This document shows positions 59,690 to 64,000 of a stretch of DNA of 64,000 bases, piece by piece. Position numbers and translations under genes: made by a program. Position 1 is the stretch's first letter; each line of letters starts with the position of its first letter. Source of the DNA: Toxonevra muliebris (Eukaryota > Arthropoda > Insecta > Diptera > Pallopteridae); NCBI GenBank assembly GCA_963691655.1, contig OY829326.1, forward strand, positions 57,529,776-57,593,775, in the 5' to 3' direction. The notes below the pieces were generated by a model, which searched no databases, was not told the origin of the DNA, and saw only the letters and a list, made by a program, of their open reading frames with translations.

Positions 59690-61240
59690 GTGATATCAAC
59701 TGATTAATATATACAAATAGATTGGTAAGTAGACCAAAGGATCGATTGTCAAGATCAAAGGATATGATCGATTAATGATATATTTAAAAAGATCGAAACT
59801 GGTGTGAAAGATGAATAAATACACAAATAGATCGATATTCCAGAAAAGAGTCGATTGGTAGAAATATCGGTGAATATCGGCAAACCGATCCAAGATAAAG
59901 TAGTAGACGGCTCATAATTGACTAGTTGGACTGCGCCTAGTTTCGCTCTTCGGTCCGCTGACAAAGTTTACTTTTGTACCAAATCTTAATACTGTACTGC
60001 AAACAGTTCCTGAGATGAAAATTTAGGTCTGTACGAGAGGTAGATCTCCCACTTTCCTAATCCTCATTATGAACATTGACGTGCTCTTCAGGTCTCATAG
60101 GAAATGCATTATGTAAGTTTCAGTTCAGTCGCCGTTAAACGAGGAGCTCATTTTTATATATAGAGATTTAGAGAGGTATGTTGATCAATTGATGAATCGA
60201 TAGATTGATCGTTAGGTAGATCAAAGATATCATAGATCGACAAAAAAATTAATAGACAAAGCAACAGATAGATCAATTGGTGAAATCTATGGATTTATGT
60301 AAGTAAAAACTGGCGAAAAGATTTATAAATGCATCAGATTGATTGATAGAAAGATTGGAGATTTGTTGCCGTGGTTAGTGTACTGCATTGCTACGTAGGC
60401 TGCCAGGTTAGAAACTCGATACGATCAAAAATCTGAAATAAAAAAATTCTCTACTCGACATCAACTCTTACCGGGCAATGACAAACCTGTAAGAGAAAAA
60501 ATTGTTTGAGAAAAATTTCCAATTTTGTCTTTTGGATTCGAAAGTATAACGAGCACAGCATAAAAAAGCTTGTTGTAGCCCTCCATAGGTTGCTGTGCTA
60601 TATAAGAAAGATATTGAAAATTTATTGATAGATGGATTAATATGAAGACCGACAAAATATATCAATAGATATAATCGATTTATAAAACCCTGCGTCAATA
60701 AATCAATCGCTAGATAGAGCACCACTAGGTAGATAGAAGGAAGATAGACAAATGAACTAATTCGCAAAGTGACATATATATTAAGAGGTAAAGTATGTAT
60801 GCATGTAAGGATCAGTAGAGAGTGAATAGAAATAAATTAGTAAGCAGAATGCTAAATTGGTAGGTGAACCGAAAATGGATTGAAAGATGAATCAATATGT
60901 AGATTGAATGTGTAACAGTTGAAAATAGTCGGAATTTAAGTATTTCTACTTATGGTTTGAAAGATAGATCAAAAGTCTGTAAAAGTCACAGATTAGTAGA
61001 TAAATTGATAGGTATAATTGAAGTTAAATCAATAGCTAGATAAATTAGTGGACAGGTAAGTAGATCTGAATTTAGAGATAGTTCCGTACGAGCCATTGAT
61101 TTATCAATACGTGAAACTGATCAAGAATCGTTAGATGGATTTATAGCAGGTAAATAGATAGATTAATAGAGAGACAGATTGGTTGGTAATGTTAACAAAT
61201 GTACAACAAAGAAATTTATTGAGAATTTATTGATAGGTCA
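59690..61240 (+). repeat. Decayed GATA/GATT-type tetranucleotide block
   Basis: gatagatt, gattgatag, agatcgatt, taggtagat and similar words recur on average every 15-30 bp, mixed with unrelated sequence. Two stretches break it: 59900-60170 (unidentified) and the SINE at 60363-60612. It looks like an expanded tetranucleotide satellite that has mutated heavily. Confidence 0.7.
60363..60612 (+). mobile_element. Degenerate tRNA-like SINE, copy B of the second family
   Basis: Aligns block by block with 55311-55600: ccgtggttagtgtac (A-box region), gccaggttagaaactc (B-box region), gatcaaaaatctgaaa, catcaactcttaccgggcaa, then gcataaaaaagcttg, tagccctccataggttg and tgctatataagaaaga. The B box deviates from the ggttcgantcc consensus. 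It lies inside the GATA block, so it inserted into that repeat or the repeat expanded around it. Confidence 0.7.
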
Positions 61241-62160
61241 ACATATCGAACTTTATTACGTTCAATTCTAGTAGGCCAAATTTAATAGGGCTTCATTTAA
61301 ACCGCTGCAGGTTCATGTAGGCAAATAGTTCCAGATTTTGTACTATTTACATCATAGTTTCTAGTTCTGCAGGTTTCTCTGTTATCTCAAAAATACGTGA
61401 GTCAATTTCCTGAATCATATTGAGTGCCATAGTAGATTGTGTTCAAAAGCTTGCAGATAAGCAAACTATAGAAAACATCATTCTGATTAAAAATTGGACT
61501 TGTTTTCTCTGACGTGGGTTTGACTTAGCATTCTAAAAGGAGAAGAGGAATCCTTCATTATGATTTGATTTGCAAATTTTAGTTTTATTTAATTTAATTT
61601 TATCAGATGAAGATAAAAAATAATAAAAATGGAGGCATGTGATTTTCGTAAATTAGTCCATAAAATATGAGATTTCGTCCCCCCCTTCCATCATTATATT
61701 TTTAAAATTTAAATTAAATGCAGTTCCAAACATTTAAAAACTTAAAATAATAAAGAACGCCTACATTTTTGTTTTTACCCCAGCAGAAAAACTGTTATAT
61801 TTATTGCTAAATATTTTTCTAAAATTACTACTACATGATGTTTACCGAATAAATATAAAAAGGAAAAGAAAACATTTTTTACAACACTTCCTAAAGCAAT
61901 ACAAACAAACGCCGCGTGCTATACACCAACAATAATATGTACTTTCCGTAACAAAACAATAACAACACCAAAAATTGTGAATTGTGTAATAAAACCGCTG
62001 AAAAGCATTTAAGCACTTTTCTCTTTCACTTACTGTTGTTTCCACTTTTAATTAAAACAATTCACAAAACCAAACTCTACTATAAAATATTTTACTTGAA
62101 TTAAAAAAATGCACGAACAAAATGAAAAAAAAAAAAAAAATTATTCGAGCGCTATAAAAA
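61241..62160. other. AT-rich intronic sequence downstream of the CELF exon
   Basis: No repeat or coding feature recognised. A poly-A run (62125-62140) lies next to the triplet tract. Confidence 0.5.
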
Positions 62161-62167
62161 AAATTTA

Positions 62168-62225
62168 GTACTAGTAGTAGTAATGGTAGTAGTAATAGGT
62201 AAATATAGTAGTAATAAATAGTATG
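62168..62225 (+). repeat. (TAG)n triplet tract just inside the intron
   Basis: actagtagtagtaatggtag and variants. On the host transcript it reads as CUA/UAC repeats within the first ~120 nt after the donor. Confidence 0.8.
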
Positions 62226-62275
62226 AGAATAAAAATGAAAAAAATAAAATAAAACAATAGCACAATAATAGTAGT

Positions 62276-62286
62276 GTACTCACCCT
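62276..62286 (-). other. 5' splice site of the CELF exon
   Basis: The minus strand reads AAGG|gtgagtac at this boundary, a near-consensus donor. The first ~120 nt of the intron after it (down to about 62165) are U/pyrimidine-rich on the transcript strand and contain a decayed TAC/CTA triplet run. U-rich sequence just inside a donor is known to help U1 recruitment through TIA-type proteins; that role here is inference. Confidence 0.85.
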
Positions 62287-62418
62287 TGCTAGCACCGTCC
62301 GGACCACGTAGTATGGTGCACTCCTCTATAGTGCCAAAAGGATTAAAAATTTGTCTAACATCCTCTTCGGTTTGTTGTTTGCTTAGCATACCAACGAATA
62401 GCTTGCGATCTAAATGCT
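62284..62418 (-). CDS. bru-3: Internal exon of a CELF/Bruno-family RNA-binding protein (first part of RRM2), bru-3-like
   Basis: Read on the minus strand, this exon encodes about 45 residues that begin an RNA-recognition motif. The RNP2 strand KLFVGM (preceded by LDR) is followed by [14 protein letters not shown], then [21 protein letters not shown]1 (KGCAFV in the family) is cut by the intron after the first base of the last Gly codon. CELF proteins bind GU-rich RNA and control splicing, stability and translation of mRNAs. The KQQ.EEDVR and LRGPDG.SKG pattern fits the CELF3-6/bru-3 group better than Drosophila aret (bru-1). The donor at 62283-62278 is GTGAGT. The acceptor is probably attag|AG at 62419/62418, which gives 135 nt in phase 1 at both ends, the length I recall for the equivalent vertebrate CELF exon. 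Acceptors at 62416 or 62409 (tttag) are alternatives; the latter gives 126 nt. The exon identity is very secure; the orthologue name is likely but inferred. Confidence 0.93.
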
Positions 62419-62475
62419 CTAATGTAGGTTTTATATTTTTTTTTTAATTTTTTTTTTATTTTTTGGTATTTCAGT
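62410..62475 (-). other. 3' splice site of the CELF exon, lacking a local polypyrimidine tract
   Basis: On the minus strand the ~45 nt before the acceptor AG are almost entirely A with a few T. There is no other AG for at least 50 nt upstream, which supports this as the real acceptor region. A possible branch point lies in the taact context about 55 nt upstream. The cluster of three candidate AGs (62419, 62417, 62410) leaves the exact junction open: attag|AG, gag|CAT or tttag|AT. Pyrimidine-rich sequence resumes further upstream in the transcript (62480-63100). Confidence 0.6.
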
Positions 62476-62479
62476 TACA

Positions 62480-63100
62480 TAAAATAGGCATAAAAAAAAT
62501 TGGGGGAGAGAAAAGTAATAAAAATTATAATGAAAATGGGAACAAAAATTAAATAAAAAAAGTACAAATAATTAAGAGGGGGTACAGAGAGATGGAAAGA
62601 GAGAAGAGGGTTGAAAAGAGGTAAAAATTAAGTCGGAATAGGTTCGTAGGGAGGGTAAGTTAAGGGGTAAGTTTGAAAAGTTTTCGCAGGAGGATTAATA
62701 AGGGGTTGGTTAGGGTTAGGTTAGGTATAAGTAAAGATTAGGTAAGGGATTGGAAAGGGTTTGGTCAGAATTAGGTAGAAGTTAGGTAAAAGTTATGTAA
62801 TGGTTAGGTAAGGATAAGGAAAGAGCATGGTAAGGATTAGAAAATGGGTGAAAAATGGATCGGCAAGGGATTGGTAAGGAGCAAGTATTGATAAGGCAAG
62901 AAGGGATTCAAAAGGGTTGGCAAGCATCGGTAAGTAATGGGTAAGAGTTTGGTAAAGGGTTGTTAGGGAACCGGTTTAGGATCAGCAAGGGATTGGCAGT
63001 GACAAATAAATCGAAATAGAGAGATTGGGATGGAATATGGTTTGAGGTACAGAAAAGGAGAAGTTTGTGATAGAAATAAACCGTTAGAAAAAACAAGTTG
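62480..63100 (-). promoter_or_regulatory. Long pyrimidine-rich stretch upstream of the CELF exon
   Basis: The + strand is heavily A/G over about 600 bp, so the host transcript is C/U-rich, including CUUACC and CCUAACC words. Such tracts in front of an exon are typical binding ground for PTB-like repressors; a role here is inference. Confidence 0.45.
62640..62990 (+). repeat. Degenerate gttaggtaagg-type minisatellite
   Basis: ggttaggta, attaggtaagg, ggttagggttagg and ggattggtaagg follow each other with a unit of about 10-12 bp. It resembles insect telomere repeats only in part: the TTAGG core is present but units are irregular and intronic. Confidence 0.75.
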
Positions 63101-64000
63101 ATAAAGAGTAAGGGAGATAGTCATGAATGGAGCATACAAGTAATTGTAATTATATAAGGTATATGGAATTATGTAATTCAAAGCAATAGGATTTGAAAAT
63201 GGAAAGAAAGTAGCAAATACAAAAGTCAGCCCGCGCATTACAAAAAAAAAAAATAATAATACGAAATAAATATAAAAAAGTAGTATGAAAAAAAGTACCA
63301 TAATAAATAAAAAACCAAAAAAAATTAAAGTAAAAACGTACGTAAGTAAATATGGTAACAAATTTGGTAACGCACCACAGATAAACGAGCGGCAAGTACA
63401 ATAAAAATTACAACATTTAAAAATAGTTTTCAAATATGGCAAATAGTAGAACGAACGTTACAACATTTATTTAAAAAATATTATGAAAAAATTTATTTTG
63501 TTTTTATATAAAAAGTTGTTTTTTTTTTGGAAAAATAATGAAGAAAAATTATAAAAAAATAATCATTTTTTGAACGTGAGTTTGCATGATTTTGTATAAA
63601 GAAAAACCGCGAACGAGCGAGCGAAATTTTGTATTTTTTTGAAAAAAAAATTATAATAGAAAAAATAAAAAAAAAATATTATTTATTTTCCGTTTTTTAA
63701 ACCAATTTTTTGTTTTTTATAATTATTTATTTTTTTGTGTAATTTATTTTTTTTTATTTTTATTTGTGTGTTTTTTTTTTTTTTTTTGTTTTTAGAAGAG
63801 CAAAAAAGGACGAAAAAAAGAAGAAGATAAAAAATGGTGATTTTAGTATAAAATTTTGAAAATTCTTTTTTTAATTTGTAATAATAAATATTTTTGAAAA
63901 ATTTTGTATATTGTTTTTTGCTTTTTTGTTTTTTTTTTGTAATTTATTTAATAATTTGAAAATTATAAAAGAAAATTTAAAATAAATTTGTTTTCATCTA
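63101..64000. other. Very AT-rich intronic sequence with long homopolymers
   Basis: Poly-A and poly-T runs (63240-63252, 63767-63787 and others) dominate. No exon of the CELF gene was found. The long low-complexity frames on the minus strand (62963-63442) are Phe/Tyr-rich composition artefacts. Confidence 0.55.

Larger units (their letters stand above)
1..62283 (-). other. bru-3: Giant intron downstream of the CELF exon (partial)
   Basis: No sequence resembling the next expected coding segment (continuing with CAFVKF and the rest of RRM2) was recognised anywhere on the minus strand, so the intron runs at least 62 kb and leaves the window at base 1. Its content is listed feature by feature: transposon fossils, decayed satellites, microsatellites and foldbacks. 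Other short host exons (alternative first exons, microexons) cannot be excluded by eye. Confidence 0.75.
62419..64000 (-). other. bru-3: Intron upstream of the CELF exon (partial)
   Basis: This is the 3' end of the preceding intron as read on the minus strand. It is A-rich next to the exon, pyrimidine-rich over about 62480-63100, then simple A/T sequence with long homopolymer runs out to 64000. The preceding exon, which should end in RRM1 or the linker, is not in the window. Confidence 0.75.

Noticed and set aside
62440..62475. Plus-strand splice acceptor (T-rich run then ggtatttcag)
   Set aside because: It looks ideal, but no plus-strand exon follows; the CELF exon is on the other strand. 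Chance product of the A-rich minus-strand acceptor region.
62908..63442. Minus-strand Phe/Tyr-rich frames upstream of the CELF exon as part of the gene
   Set aside because: Composition follows the purine-rich + strand; no CELF RRM1 or linker similarity.

Overview
The window looks like the inside of one very long intron in a higher dipteran (fly) genome. It is strongly AT-rich, full of TG/TATG-type microsatellites and homopolymers, and has no intact gene. The only host coding sequence I can support is one internal exon on the minus strand at about 62284-62418. It encodes the start of the second RNA-recognition motif of a CELF/Bruno-family RNA-binding protein, best matching the CELF3-6 / Drosophila bru-3 type. 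Everything from 62283 down to base 1 is then the intron downstream of that exon (at least 62 kb), and 62419-64000 is the upstream intron. A tephritid fruit fly or another brachyceran is my best guess from the repeat style. The species cannot be fixed from the sequence alone.

The intron is a graveyard of mobile elements. In order along the + strand: a broken mariner-type transposase (about 1560-2250); a possible scrap of a LINE C-terminus (21254-21556); an RTE-type LINE fragment (about 35820-36700) with one segment also present upstream in inverted orientation (35425-35537 versus 36291-36402); a piggyBac-type transposase fossil in nearly one frame with two stops (about 41150-41745); a tRNA-derived SINE with a perfect 13-bp target-site duplication (42281-42592); an RNase-H-bearing LINE (46080-46470 and 48190-48660) split by a jockey-like LINE (about 46490-48185); two small elements flanked by TTAA with piggyBac-like termini (54384-54587 and 57440-57855); and two degenerate copies of a second tRNA-like SINE family (55311-55600, 60363-60612). 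Every element whose orientation can be read lies on the + strand, antisense to the host transcript.

Between these lie large blocks of decayed tandem repeats, each with its own motif: about 5470-7830 and again in opposite orientation at 29690-30975, 10900-12600, 18960-19770, 38580-40920, 59690-61240 and 62640-62990. There are also several foldback or hairpin structures (5801-6110, 24519-24634, 50964-51041, 54609-54684). No rRNA gene, functional tRNA gene, CRISPR array or complete host gene was seen.

As a working unit the window is the regulated neighbourhood of one CELF exon. The exon has a strong GTGAGT donor. Its acceptor is preceded by A-rich rather than pyrimidine-rich sequence, while a long pyrimidine-rich stretch lies further upstream in the transcript. 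The rest is intron filled by successive insertions.
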